From Aminobacter niigataensis (GTDB taxonomy: Bacteria; Pseudomonadota; Alphaproteobacteria; Rhizobiales; Rhizobiaceae), in NCBI RefSeq assembly GCF_014200015.1, contig NZ_JACHOT010000008.1, forward strand, positions 124,001 to 188,000: 64,000 nucleotides of DNA, read 5' to 3'. The number at the start of each line of letters is the position of its first letter. Position 1 is the stretch's first letter. The translations under genes were made by a program, and so were the position numbers. Under the pieces are notes generated by a model. The model was not told where the DNA came from, did not search any database, and saw nothing but the letters and a program-made list of their open reading frames with translations. Positions 18,016 through 26,250 of this stretch are shown here, in pieces.

Positions 18016-19652
18016 CAGGCGGCGACTTCCTGGGCAGCCCATTTGCGCAGGATCAGAGCGGTGCGCTCTTCATTGATGTCGACCATGCGGGCGAGGCGGT
18101 CCTGTGGGGCGGGACGCAACTTGTTGCGCAGGTCGTCGATGGCGGTGGGACGCGCGCCGGGAAGGGCCGCAGGCGCTTCGGCGGAGGCGGAACCGGCATC
18201 CGGCGTCGGCAGCGAACGCTGGACCTCGTCGAAGCTGGGCCCGGCGATGGCGGCCGGGACCGGCTTGGAAAGGGCGGACGCAAGCGGCCGCAGGCCGAAG
18301 AAGGCGACGAGGAAGACGACGACGATGAAGGCCGCGGCGTTGATCAGCGTGCCGGCGTGCTGGCCAACCGAAGCGAGGACGCCGGGGCTGGCGATCTCCT
18401 CGCCGTCGAGGCCGTCGATGAACTCCACCGCCGAGACGTTGATCAGGTCGCCGCGCTTTTCGTCGAAGCCGGTGGCCGAGATTACCATCTTCTGGATCTC
18501 GGCGACGCGGGTGGCGATCGCCTCCGGCGTGGCGTCCTTGCCGAGGATCGTAGCGAGGCGCTGCTGGTTTACGACGACGGCGATCGACATCTTGGTCACC
18601 GAATAGCCGTTCGAGACGGTCGCGATACGCTTCGAGTTCATCTCATAGTTGGTGATCTCTTCCTTGCGGTCGCTGGCCGAAGTCGACTGCGGCCCGTCCG
18701 TCGCGGTGGCCTCGGCATCGGGCAGGTTCTGCTCGACGGTAGCAGGCGTGGCGGACTGCTTCTGGTTGCTGTTTTCGTTGGCGCGGACGACCTGGACGGA
18801 GCGTTCGACGCGCGACTCGGGATCGAAGATGGTCTCTTCGGTCTGGCGCGAGTCGGTGTTGACGTCGGCTTTGACGCTGGCGCGGAAATTGTCCGGGCCG
18901 AGATAGGCGGCAAGCGCGCGGCGGATGTTGTCCTCGATCTGGGTCTCGACGGTGCGCTCGACGCCGATGGAGCGGGCGGCACTCGAATTGTTGGGATCGT
19001 CGCCCGCTGCAAGCAGGTTGCCGCTCGAATCAAGCACGGTCACCCGCTCGGCATCGAGGCCAGGCACCGCAGCGGCGACCAGATGCCGGATCGACATGGC
19101 GCTCTTGTCGGCATCGAGGCTGGAGGCGCGGATGACGACGGAGGCCGAAGGCTTCTGCTCGTCGCGGCGGAAGTTGGCGCGTTCGGACATGACGATGTGG
19201 ACGCGGGCGGCCTTGATGCCCGTGATCGACTGGATGGTGCGGGCGATCTCGCCTTCCAGCGCACGGACGCGGGTGACCTGCTGCATGAAGGAGGTGAGGC
19301 CGAGCGAGCCGACATTGTCGAAGAGTTCGTAACCGGCGTTGGCGCTGGTCGGCAGGCCCTTTTCGGCAAGCAGCATGCGTGCCTGCGCGGTCTTGCCGGC
19401 GGGGACCAGGACCGTCGTGCCGTCGGAGGCGACGTCGAAGCCGATGCCGGCCTCGCCGAGGACCATGCCGATCTGGTTCACGTCAGAGCGTTCCAGCCCG
19501 ACATAGAGCGTCTCGTAGGCCGGGCGGTTGAGATAGACGGAAGCCACGCCGACGACGGCGATGACCAACGCCGTGATGCCGCCGAGTATGGCGAGCCGGC
19601 GCGGGCCAAAACTCCTGAAATTGGCAACTATGCTCTGTAGCTGTTCGGGCAC
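18015..19652 (-). CDS. fliF: Flagellar MS-ring protein FliF
   Basis: A 545-residue MS-ring protein. The first membrane helix is at about residues 20-40, followed by the ring-building domains (YETLYVGLERSDVNQIGMVL; VRALEGEIARTIQSITGIKA with ARVHIVMSERANFRRDEQKP). A Ser/Thr/Asn-rich linker, a second membrane helix near residues 430-450 and a cytosolic tail that binds FliG complete it. In Sinorhizobium fliF precedes visN, but here it leads the motB operon instead. Confidence 0.95.
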   Translation of the reverse strand: MPEQLQSIVANFRSFGPRRLAILGGITALVIAVVGVASVYLNRPAYETLYVGLERSDVNQIGMVLGEAGIGFDVASDGTTVLVPAGKTAQARMLLAEKGLPTSANAGYELFDNVGSLGLTSFMQQVTRVRALEGEIARTIQSITGIKAARVHIVMSERANFRRDEQKPSASVVIRASSLDADKSAMSIRHLVAAAVPGLDAERVTVLDSSGNLLAAGDDPNNSSAARSIGVERTVETQIEDNIRRALAAYLGPDNFRASVKADVNTDSRQTEETIFDPESRVERSVQVVRANENSNQKQSATPATVEQNLPDAEATATDGPQSTSASDRKEEITNYEMNSKRIATVSNGYSVTKMSIAVVVNQQRLATILGKDATPEAIATRVAEIQKMVISATGFDEKRGDLINVSAVEFIDGLDGEEIASPGVLASVGQHAGTLINAAAFIVVVFLVAFFGLRPLASALSKPVPAAIAGPSFDEVQRSLPTPDAGSASAEAPAALPGARPTAIDDLRNKLRPAPQDRLARMVDINEERTALILRKWAAQEVAA

Positions 19653-19717
19653 GTGCGTAGGCTCCCCGCAATATCTTCCGCGGAGACCCTAGACCTCGAA
19701 GCTTGTGCGAAAATGAT

Positions 19718-19743
19718 ATGGGCCGCGCACGAGGCGCGGCCCA
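19718..19743 (-). terminator. Terminator hairpin after flagellin 1
   Basis: The inverted repeat ATGGGCCGCG-cctcgt-GCGCGGCCCAT lies 30 bases past the flagellin stop. The following bases on the minus strand are only moderately T-rich (ATCATTTTCG). The stem is related to, but shorter and different in loop from, those after the other five flagellin genes. Confidence 0.75.
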
Positions 19744-19773
19744 TTGAAAAAGAAGGGGCGTTTCAGATGCCGA

Positions 19774-20838
19774 TCAGCTCTTGAACAGCGCCAGGATGTT
19801 CTGCGAGTTCGAGTTGGCGATCGACAGCGCCTGGATGCCGAGCTGCTGCTGGACCTGAAGCGCCTGCAGGCGGGTCGATTCCTTGTTCATGTCGGCGTCG
19901 ACGAGCTGGCCGACGCCACGGTCGATGGAGTCCATCAGGCTGGTCGTGAAGTTTTTCTGCAGGTCGATCTGCTTCTTGGCCGCACCGAGCGTGGTTGCGA
20001 CATCGGTCAGATCCTTGAGCACTTCGTCGACCTTGGAGATCATCTGGTTGATGATGTCGTTGGTCACGCCCGTCGCCATGATGTCGAGATTATGGACCGA
20101 CACGTTGTCGACCCTTGTCGTCGCGCCGGCTGCGGCCAGGCCTGCGGTGTGCGCCGCGATGTCGGTGCCGCCGCCGGCAAGCGAAGCGGCATAGGCCGTG
20201 TCGTACTGGGTCTGCGCCGCGGCGGTAGCATAGACGGAGGTCTTGCGGTCGAGGTGGCCGGAATTCTTGACTTCGGCTGCGAGGCCGGAATCGAACAGCT
20301 TGACGCCTTCGACATCGACATCGATGGTGCCGAGCGTGACCTTGCCGTCGGCGCCACGGTTGAAGGCGGACACGATCTTGGCGTCGGGCTGCACACCGTC
20401 GTTGGCGGCGGCAATCTGCTTCGAGGTCACCGACAGGATGTTGGTGCCGGAGAAGGTGGCGGCATCCGCATAGGACTTCATCTGGCCCTGGAGGGCCTCG
20501 ATTTCGGTCTGGATCTTGGCCTTGTCGGAATCGCTGGCGCTGTAGGCGGCGACGAGCTTGATCTTGATCTGGTCGACGGTCTCCAGAACCTTGTTCATGC
20601 CGGTATAGGCGGTGTCGACCTTGGAGGCGCCGAGACCGAGCGCATCCTGCACGGTGGAGAGCGCCTGGTTGTCGGAGCGCATGGTGGTGGCGATCGACCA
20701 GTAGGCGGCGTTGTCCATCGCTTCAGCGACTCGGTAGCCGGTCGAGATGCGGGCTTGCGTGGTCTGGAGCGCCTTGTTTGTGGCGTTGAGGCTCTGAAGC
20801 GCGGTCAGGGCCGAAGCGTTGGTCATGATACTGGACAT
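19774..20838 (-). CDS. fla: Flagellin 1 (divergent member of the flagellin array)
   Basis: A 354-residue flagellin and the most divergent of the six. It starts MSSIMTNASALTALQSL with ISTGYRVAEAMDNAAYW, where the others have MSSINTNASAMTALQTL and IATGLRVAEASDNAAYW, and it ends NSNSQNILALFKS. D0/D1 helices at both ends flank a variable middle (about 150-260). The product is secreted and polymerises into the filament. The upstream region lacks the hairpin leader of the other five and carries a 9-base inverted repeat instead, so it may be regulated separately. Confidence 0.96.
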   Translation of the reverse strand: MSSIMTNASALTALQSLNATNKALQTTQARISTGYRVAEAMDNAAYWSIATTMRSDNQALSTVQDALGLGASKVDTAYTGMNKVLETVDQIKIKLVAAYSASDSDKAKIQTEIEALQGQMKSYADAATFSGTNILSVTSKQIAAANDGVQPDAKIVSAFNRGADGKVTLGTIDVDVEGVKLFDSGLAAEVKNSGHLDRKTSVYATAAAQTQYDTAYAASLAGGGTDIAAHTAGLAAAGATTRVDNVSVHNLDIMATGVTNDIINQMISKVDEVLKDLTDVATTLGAAKKQIDLQKNFTTSLMDSIDRGVGQLVDADMNKESTRLQALQVQQQLGIQALSIANSNSQNILALFKS

Positions 20839-20890
20839 CGAAATACCCCCTCTGAAATCCGCGCGCTGCGCAGGACCGCCCTAGCAATTG

Positions 20891-20920
20891 GTTAACCATA
20901 ACTACCGTTTCATGGTTAAC
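20891..20920. promoter_or_regulatory. Inverted repeat upstream of flagellin 1
   Basis: GTTAACCAT (20891-20899) and ATGGTTAAC (20912-20920) form a perfect nine-base inverted repeat with a 12-base spacer. It lies 53-82 bases upstream of the flagellin 1 start. The half-site ATGGTTAAC recurs upstream of flagellins 2 and 4, and a variant is upstream of flagellin 6. It may be a binding site for a dimeric regulator. Confidence 0.6.
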
Positions 20921-21038
20921 GAGCGATTAAGGGTGGCATGCCCACGCGCGGCCGATGACGCGGCGGAACTTATCTCGGGGGGAGCTTGCGCGGGGCTAGC
21001 GTCGTGGGGCGGCGGCCTTAGGCAGGGGACAAAAGCAA

Positions 21039-21066
21039 TCGGGCCGCATCTTGCGATGCGGCCCGA
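21039..21066 (-). terminator. Terminator hairpin after flagellin 2
   Basis: Perfect stem TCGGGCCGCATC-ttgc-GATGCGGCCCGA followed on the minus strand by TTGCTTTTG. It is identical or nearly so to the hairpins after flagellins 3 to 6. Confidence 0.9.
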
Positions 21067-21098
21067 GCTGGGACGTCTTGTTGCCTGGAACGGTCCGG

Positions 21099-22019
21099 TT
21101 AGCCGCGGAACAGCGACAGGATGGTCTGCGAGTTGCCGTTGGCGATCGACAGCGCCTGGATACCGAGCTGCTGCTGGACCTGGATGGCCTGCAGACGGGT
21201 CGATTCCTTGTTCATGTCGGCGTCGACGAGCTGGCCGACGCCGCGGTCGATCGAGTCCATCAGGCTCGAAGTGAAGGTCTTCTGCAGCTCGATGCGGTTC
21301 TTGGCGGCGCCGAGATCGGTGGCGGCGGTGTTCATTTCCTTGAGCGCCGCTTCGACGCGCTGCAGGTGGTCACCGACGTCGGTGTCGGTGCTGGCAGCGG
21401 TCAGAGCGATGCCGGAAACGGCCGTGCCGGCGCCGGCGGCGCCGGTGGCGGTACGGGTCTTGTCGAGGATGCCCTTGGGAGCTGCGCCGGCCTCGAACAG
21501 CTTGATGTTCTCGACGGTGACGTCGATGGTCGAGATCGAGGCCGTGCCGGTCGCATTGCGGTTGAAGGCTGAGACGATCTTGACGTCGGCCGCCGCCGCC
21601 GCACCGTTGGTCGAGAGCATGTTGGTGCCGGAGAAGGTGGCACCGTCGGCATAGGCCTTGAGCTGCTTCTGCAGCGCCTGGATCTCGGTGTTGATCTTTT
21701 CCTTGTCGGCACCCGAGGCGCCGTTGGCGGCGACGAGCTTGACCTTGATCTCGTTGAGGGTGTCGATGGCCTTGTTCATGCCGGTGTAGGCGGTGTCGAC
21801 CTTCGAGGCGCCGAGACCGAGCGAATCCTGGACCGTCGAGAGTGCCTTGTTGTCCGAACGCATGGTGGTGGCGATCGACCAGTAGGCGGCGTTGTCGGAA
21901 GCTTCGGCGACGCGGAGGCCGGTGGCGATGCGGCCCTGGGTGGTGTTGAGCGCCTTGTTGGTGGCGGCGAGGGTCTGCAGCGCCGTCATTGCCGACGCGT
22001 TGGTATTGATGCTGGACAT
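21099..22019 (-). CDS. fla: Flagellin 2
   Basis: A 306-residue flagellin, the shortest of the set because of a small central domain (about residues 150-220). The N-terminal 85 and C-terminal 70 residues are almost identical to flagellins 3 to 6 (start MSSINTNASAMTALQTL, end SIANGNSQTILSLFRG). The start at 22019 rather than further upstream is set by AGGGG about ten bases before it and by alignment to the paralogues. It has its own promoter region, leader and terminator. Confidence 0.96.
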   Translation of the reverse strand: MSSINTNASAMTALQTLAATNKALNTTQGRIATGLRVAEASDNAAYWSIATTMRSDNKALSTVQDSLGLGASKVDTAYTGMNKAIDTLNEIKVKLVAANGASGADKEKINTEIQALQKQLKAYADGATFSGTNMLSTNGAAAAADVKIVSAFNRNATGTASISTIDVTVENIKLFEAGAAPKGILDKTRTATGAAGAGTAVSGIALTAASTDTDVGDHLQRVEAALKEMNTAATDLGAAKNRIELQKTFTSSLMDSIDRGVGQLVDADMNKESTRLQAIQVQQQLGIQALSIANGNSQTILSLFRG

Positions 22020-22151
22020 GGGAATAACGCCCCTAGGAAAATGCAAAATACAGGGACATACCGGATCGGCCGGTATGACGGAGAGGCATCATGCCCATGA
22101 CCCGAAGGTCACCCGCCATGCCCGGTAACCTGTCGGAGACTCGCTACCAAA
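22020..22151 (-). promoter_or_regulatory. Flagellin 2 promoter and structured leader
   Basis: On the minus strand, in transcription order: box TTTGGTAG (22151-22144), stem TGACC-cgaa-GGTCA (22098-22111), palindrome GGCATGATGCC, stem CATACCGG-N5-CCGGTATG (22057-22077), then CCTAGGGGCG as ribosome site before the ATG at 22019. The half-site ATGGTTAAC lies just upstream at 22164-22172. The transcription start is not known. Confidence 0.7.
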
Positions 22152-22227
22152 GCTCTAAGCGGCATGGTTAACCCAAGAATTAGTGCTGCTTTATTTGGGT
22201 TTTCTGCAAATAGACTGTGTAAAAGCA

Positions 22228-22257
22228 ATCTGGCCGCATCTTGCGATGCGGCCAGAT
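22228..22257 (-). terminator. Terminator hairpin after flagellin 3
   Basis: Perfect stem ATCTGGCCGCATC-ttgc-GATGCGGCCAGAT followed on the minus strand by TGCTTTTACAC. One base pair is changed together relative to the neighbouring copies (C-G pair become T-A). Confidence 0.9.
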
Positions 22258-22289
22258 GAGAGAAGTCTGTTGCCTGGAACGGTTCGGTG

Positions 22290-23396
22290 TTAGCCGCGGA
22301 ACAGCGACAGGATCGACTGCGAGTTGCCGTTGGCGATCGAGAGCGCCTGGATGCCGAGCTGCTGCTGGACCTGGATGGCCTGCAGGCGGGTCGATTCCTT
22401 GTTCATGTCGGCATCGACGAGCTGGCCGACACCACGATCGATGGAGTCCATCAGGCTCGAGGTGAAGGTCTTCTGCAGTTCGATGCGGTTCTTGGCGGCG
22501 CCGAGATCGGTGGCAGCCGTGTTCATCTGCTTGAGCGCGGTTTCGACCTTGCCGAGCAGGCCGGCAAAGAACTGGTCGCCGACAGTGGTGATGTTGAAGT
22601 TGAACACCGAAACGCCTGCGGTCGACGTCGCACCGACGACGCCGCCCGATGCGGGCAGCACGGCGGCAGCCGCGCCGGCCGTGTGCGCGGCCGTATCGGC
22701 GCCGCCGCCGGCGACCGAGGCGGCATAGGCCTTGTCATAGGCCGCCTGCGCGGCGGCCGAATCCCAGATTGCGGTCTGGCGATCGAGGATGCCGGCATTC
22801 TTGATGTAGGTCGGGTTTGCGGCGTTGGTGTCGAACAGCTTGATGTTCTCGACCTTGATGTCGATGGTCGAGATCGAAGCCGTGCCGGCCGCGTTGCGAT
22901 TGAAGGCCGAGACGATCTTCGCATCGGCCTGAACCGCGGTGCCGGCAGCGGCGGCTGCTGCGCCCGCCGCGGTCTTGTCCGAAGACACGGACAGGAAGTT
23001 TGCGCCTGAGAAGGTGGCGCCGTCGGCATAGGCCTTCAGCTGCTTCTGCAGCGCCTTGATATCGGTGTCGATCTTGGCCTTATCGGCAGCCGAGGCACCG
23101 GTGGCGGCGACGATCTTGACCTTGATCTCGTTGAGGGTGTCGATCGACTTGTTCATCGCGGTGTAGGCGGTGTCGACCTTGGATGCGCCGAGGCCGAGGG
23201 AGTCCTGGACCGTCGACAAAGCCTTGTTGTCCGAACGCATGGTGGTTGCGATCGACCAGTAGGCGGCGTTGTCGGAAGCTTCGGCGACACGCAGGCCGGT
23301 GGCAATGCGGCCCTGGGTGGTGTTGAGCGCCTTGTTGGTGGCTGCGAGGGTCTGCAGCGCCGTCATTGCCGACGCGTTGGTGTTGATGCTGGACAT
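22290..23396 (-). CDS. fla: Flagellin 3
   Basis: A 368-residue flagellin with the largest central domain, rich in Ala/Gly/Thr (for example KTAAGAAAAAAGTAVQ near residue 145). The conserved ends match flagellins 2 and 4 to 6. Residue 84 region reads TAYTAMNKSID where others have TAYTGMNK. The middle of this copy shares YDKAYAASVAGGGADTAAHT with the corresponding part of flagellin 1 (YDTAYAASLAGGGTDIAAHT). This suggests the two share a domain type or exchanged sequence. Confidence 0.96.
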   Translation of the reverse strand: MSSINTNASAMTALQTLAATNKALNTTQGRIATGLRVAEASDNAAYWSIATTMRSDNKALSTVQDSLGLGASKVDTAYTAMNKSIDTLNEIKVKIVAATGASAADKAKIDTDIKALQKQLKAYADGATFSGANFLSVSSDKTAAGAAAAAAGTAVQADAKIVSAFNRNAAGTASISTIDIKVENIKLFDTNAANPTYIKNAGILDRQTAIWDSAAAQAAYDKAYAASVAGGGADTAAHTAGAAAAVLPASGGVVGATSTAGVSVFNFNITTVGDQFFAGLLGKVETALKQMNTAATDLGAAKNRIELQKTFTSSLMDSIDRGVGQLVDADMNKESTRLQAIQVQQQLGIQALSIANGNSQSILSLFRG

Positions 23397-23532
23397 GGGA
23401 AAATACGCCCCTAGGAAAATGCAAAAAGTACAGGGACATACCGGGTTGGCCGGTATGGCGGAGCGGCATCATGCCCATGATCGAAAAGATCACCCGCCAT
23501 GGGCAGAGTGTTCCCAGATAATCCCTACCAAA
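23397..23532 (-). promoter_or_regulatory. Flagellin 3 promoter and structured leader
   Basis: TTTGGTAG box at 23532-23525, stem TGATC-gaaaa-GATCA at 23478-23492, stem CATACCGG-N5-CCGGTATG at 23437-23457 and CCTAGGGGCG before the ATG at 23396. The sequence upstream of the box (about 23530-23600) is unusually AT-rich for this genome and lacks the ATGGTTAAC half-site seen at flagellins 2 and 4. Confidence 0.7.
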
Positions 23533-23647
23533 CTGTGTATATTCGATAGATGAGCGAAGTGTTTTGAGATTATATACTTTGGATACTTCCGAAGGCGCAG
23601 TTTGGTCTCAGTCTTTCGCTGCAGGAGCCCTGACCTTCCAAAAGCAA

Positions 23648-23677
23648 TCGGGCCGCATCCAGGGATGCGGCCCGATC
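23648..23677 (-). terminator. Terminator hairpin after flagellin 4
   Basis: Perfect stem ATCGGGCCGCATCC-ag-GGATGCGGCCCGAT followed on the minus strand by TGCTTTTGG. The loop differs from the ttgc loop of most other copies. Confidence 0.9.
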
Positions 23678-23705
23678 TTATGATCAATCGAAAGAGACGG
23701 TCAGG

Positions 23706-24710
23706 TCAGCGGAACAGCGACAGGATGGTCTGTGAGTTGCCGTTGGCGATCGACAGAGCCTGGATGCCGAGCTGCTGCTGGACCTGGATGGCCTGCAGGC
23801 GGGTCGATTCCTTGTTCATGTCGGCGTCGACGAGCTGGCCGACACCGCGATCGATGGAGTCCATCAGGCTCGAGGTGAAGGTCTTCTGCAGTTCGATGCG
23901 GTTCTTGGCGGCGCCGAGATTGGTGGCGGCCGTGTTCATGTCCTTGAGAGCCGCTTCGACGACGCCGAGCATGTCTCCGATCTGGGTGTCGCTCGCCGCC
24001 GTGGCACCGCTGACCAGGGCCATGGTGGCGACGCTGTAGGTGTCGCCAGCAGCCGAGGCGACGCCGAGGGTCGGTGCCTGGATGTCGGCATCGGCGACAC
24101 GCACGCCATCGCTGGTGCGCTGGGCGTCGAGCAGGCCGGCATGGGCATTGTCGGCGGCGCCGGCAGCGTCATAGAGCTTGAGGGCGTTGACGTCGACGTC
24201 GATGGTCGAGATCGAGGCCGTGCCGGCTGCGCTACGGTTGAAGGCCGAGACGATCTTGACCGGTGCGGCGGTGCCGACCGTGGCCGCGGCCGAGGAGTCG
24301 ACCGAGAGCATGTTGGTGCCGGAGAAGGTGGCACCGTCGGCATAGGCCTTCAGCTGCTTCTGCAGCGCCTTGACCTCGGTGTCGATCTTGGCCTTGTCGG
24401 CAGCCGAAGCGCCGGTGGCGGCGACGAGCTTGACCTTGATCTCGTTGAGGGTCTCGATCGACTTGTTCATGCCGGTATAGGCGGTGTCGACCTTCGATGC
24501 GCCGAGGCCGAGGGAATCCTGGACCGTCGACAGTGCCTTGTTGTCGGAACGCATGGTGGTTGCGATCGACCAGTAGGCGGCGTTGTCGGAGGCTTCGGCG
24601 ACGCGAAGGCCCGTGGCAATGCGCCCCTGGGTGGTGTTGAGCGCCTTGTTGGTGGCCGCAAGGGTTTGCAGCGCCGTCATTGCCGACGCGTTGGTATTGA
24701 TACTGGACAT
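23706..24710 (-). CDS. fla: Flagellin 4
   Basis: A 334-residue flagellin with the common ends and its own middle (about residues 145-250). It ends ...ILSLFR without the final Gly of the other copies. The leader is conserved enough that the frame stays open upstream of the start. The ATG at 24710 is fixed by the shared MSSINTNASAM start and by AGGGG upstream. Confidence 0.96.
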   Translation of the reverse strand: MSSINTNASAMTALQTLAATNKALNTTQGRIATGLRVAEASDNAAYWSIATTMRSDNKALSTVQDSLGLGASKVDTAYTGMNKSIETLNEIKVKLVAATGASAADKAKIDTEVKALQKQLKAYADGATFSGTNMLSVDSSAAATVGTAAPVKIVSAFNRSAAGTASISTIDVDVNALKLYDAAGAADNAHAGLLDAQRTSDGVRVADADIQAPTLGVASAAGDTYSVATMALVSGATAASDTQIGDMLGVVEAALKDMNTAATNLGAAKNRIELQKTFTSSLMDSIDRGVGQLVDADMNKESTRLQAIQVQQQLGIQALSIANGNSQTILSLFR

Positions 24711-24842
24711 GGGAATAACGCCCCTAGGAAATGCAAAATACAGGGACATACCGGGTTGGCCGGTATGGCGGAGCGGCATCATGCCCATGATCGAAACGAT
24801 CACCCGCCATGCCGGGTAACCTGTCGGAGACTCGCTACCAAA
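24711..24842 (-). promoter_or_regulatory. Flagellin 4 promoter and structured leader
   Basis: TTTGGTAG box at 24842-24835, stem TGATC-gaaac-GATCA at 24788-24802, stem CATACCGG-N5-CCGGTATG at 24747-24767, and CCTAGGGGCG before the ATG at 24710. ATGGTTAAC lies at 24855-24863, in nearly the same place as at flagellin 2. Confidence 0.7.
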
Positions 24843-24920
24843 GTTCTAAGCGGCATGGTTAACCCCCGGCCGGGGTGCCGCTTTGGCTGGATTCGCCTCA
24901 AATAGACTGTGCAAAAGCAA

Positions 24921-24950
24921 ATCGGGCCGCATCTTGCGATGCGGCCCGAT
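24921..24950 (-). terminator. Terminator hairpin after flagellin 5
   Basis: Perfect stem ATCGGGCCGCATC-ttgc-GATGCGGCCCGAT, followed on the minus strand by TTGCTTTTGC. Confidence 0.9.
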
Positions 24951-24982
24951 GAGAGATGTCTGTTGCCTGGAACGGTTCGGTG

Positions 24983-25984
24983 TTAGCCGCGGAACAGCGA
25001 CAGGATCGACTGCGAGTTGCCGTTGGCGATCGAAAGGGCCTGGATGCCGAGCTGCTGCTGGACCTGGATGGCCTGCAGACGGGTCGATTCCTTGTTCATG
25101 TCGGCGTCGACGAGCTGACCGACGCCGCGATCGATGGAGTCCATCAGGCTCGAGGTGAAGGCCTTCTGCAGCTCGATGCGGTTCTTGGCGGCGCCGAGAT
25201 TGGTGGCAGCCGTGTTCATGTCCTTGAGCGCGCTTTCGACAACGCTGAGCATCTGGCCGATCTGCGCGTCGTTGGCGTAGTCGGTGCCGTCGGTCAGCTG
25301 CATTGACGCCACCGTGAAGGTGTCGGTTTGGCTGAAGGTGCCGAGCACCACGGCATCAACCGCAGCAACCTCGGAGACAGCGCCTGCAACGCTGACAACG
25401 CGGTTGGAGTCGAGGATGCCCTTGTTGACGCCGGCAGCGGTGCCGGCTTCGTAGAGCTTGATGTTCTCGACGGTGACGTCGATGGTCGAGATCGCAGCCG
25501 TGCCGGTCGCATCGCGGGTGAAGGCCGAGACGACCTTGATGTCGGCCGCAGTGGTGGCGGTGGCGCCGCTGTTGACCGAAAGCATGTTGGCGCCGGAGAA
25601 GGTCGCGCCGTCGGCATAGGCCTTGAGCTGCTTCTGCAGCGCCTTGACCTCGGTGTCGATCTTGGCCTTGTCGGCAGCCGAAGCGCCGGTGGCGGCAACG
25701 AGCTTGACCTTGATTTCGTTGAGGGTGTCGATGGTCTTGTTCATGCCGGTGTAGGCGGTGTCGACCTTCGAAGCGCCGAGACCGAGGGAATCCTGGACCG
25801 TGGACAGCGCCTTGTTGTCCGAACGCATGGTGGTGGCGATCGACCAATAGGCGGCATTGTCGGAAGCTTCGGCGACGCGGAGGCCGGTGGCGATGCGGCC
25901 CTGGGTGGTGTTGAGCGCCTTGTTGGTGGCTGCGAGGGTCTGCAGCGCCGTCATTGCCGACGCATTGGTGTTGATGCTGGACAT
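24983..25984 (-). CDS. fla: Flagellin 5
   Basis: A 333-residue flagellin. It shares with flagellin 6 features absent from 2 to 4, such as RIELQKAFTSSLMDS near the C terminus (the others have KTFTSS) and VVSAFTRDA in the middle (the others have NRNA or NRSA). It is therefore the closest paralogue of flagellin 6. The start is set as for flagellin 2. Confidence 0.96.
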   Translation of the reverse strand: MSSINTNASAMTALQTLAATNKALNTTQGRIATGLRVAEASDNAAYWSIATTMRSDNKALSTVQDSLGLGASKVDTAYTGMNKTIDTLNEIKVKLVAATGASAADKAKIDTEVKALQKQLKAYADGATFSGANMLSVNSGATATTAADIKVVSAFTRDATGTAAISTIDVTVENIKLYEAGTAAGVNKGILDSNRVVSVAGAVSEVAAVDAVVLGTFSQTDTFTVASMQLTDGTDYANDAQIGQMLSVVESALKDMNTAATNLGAAKNRIELQKAFTSSLMDSIDRGVGQLVDADMNKESTRLQAIQVQQQLGIQALSIANGNSQSILSLFRG

Positions 25985-26122
25985 GGGAATAACGCCCCTA
26001 GGAAAATGCAAAATACAGGGACATACCGGATCGGCCGGTATGGCGGAGAGGCATCATGCCCATGACCGTTTCAAGCAAGTCATCCGCCATGCAGCAGATG
26101 TAGCTTCGGCGTGGCTACCAAA
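25985..26122 (-). promoter_or_regulatory. Flagellin 5 promoter and structured leader
   Basis: TTTGGTAG box at 26122-26115, stem ATGAC-N12-GTCAT at 26062-26083, stem CATACCGG-N5-CCGGTATG at 26022-26042, and CCTAGGGGCG before the ATG at 25984. The region above the box is AT-rich (AATTAAC-type repeats at 26120-26165). Confidence 0.68.
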
Positions 26123-26188
26123 TTGCTAACAATTGTAGTTAATTTCAATTAACTTATTGTAATTGCTTACTTTTGGTCCGCAAAAATA

Positions 26189-26218
26189 ATCGGGCCGCAT
26201 CTTGCGATGCGGCCCGAT
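26189..26218 (-). terminator. Terminator hairpin after flagellin 6
   Basis: Perfect stem ATCGGGCCGCATC-ttgc-GATGCGGCCCGAT, followed on the minus strand by TATTTTTGCGG, the best T-tract of the set. Confidence 0.92.
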
Positions 26219-26250
26219 CAGAGACGTTGGTTGCCTGGAACGGTTGGGTG

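Noticed and set aside
21039-26218. Regularly spaced similar hairpins considered as a CRISPR-like or integron-like array
   Set aside because: Spacing is about 1.1 kb with complete flagellin genes between; hairpins sit right after stop codons with T-rich tails, so they are terminators.
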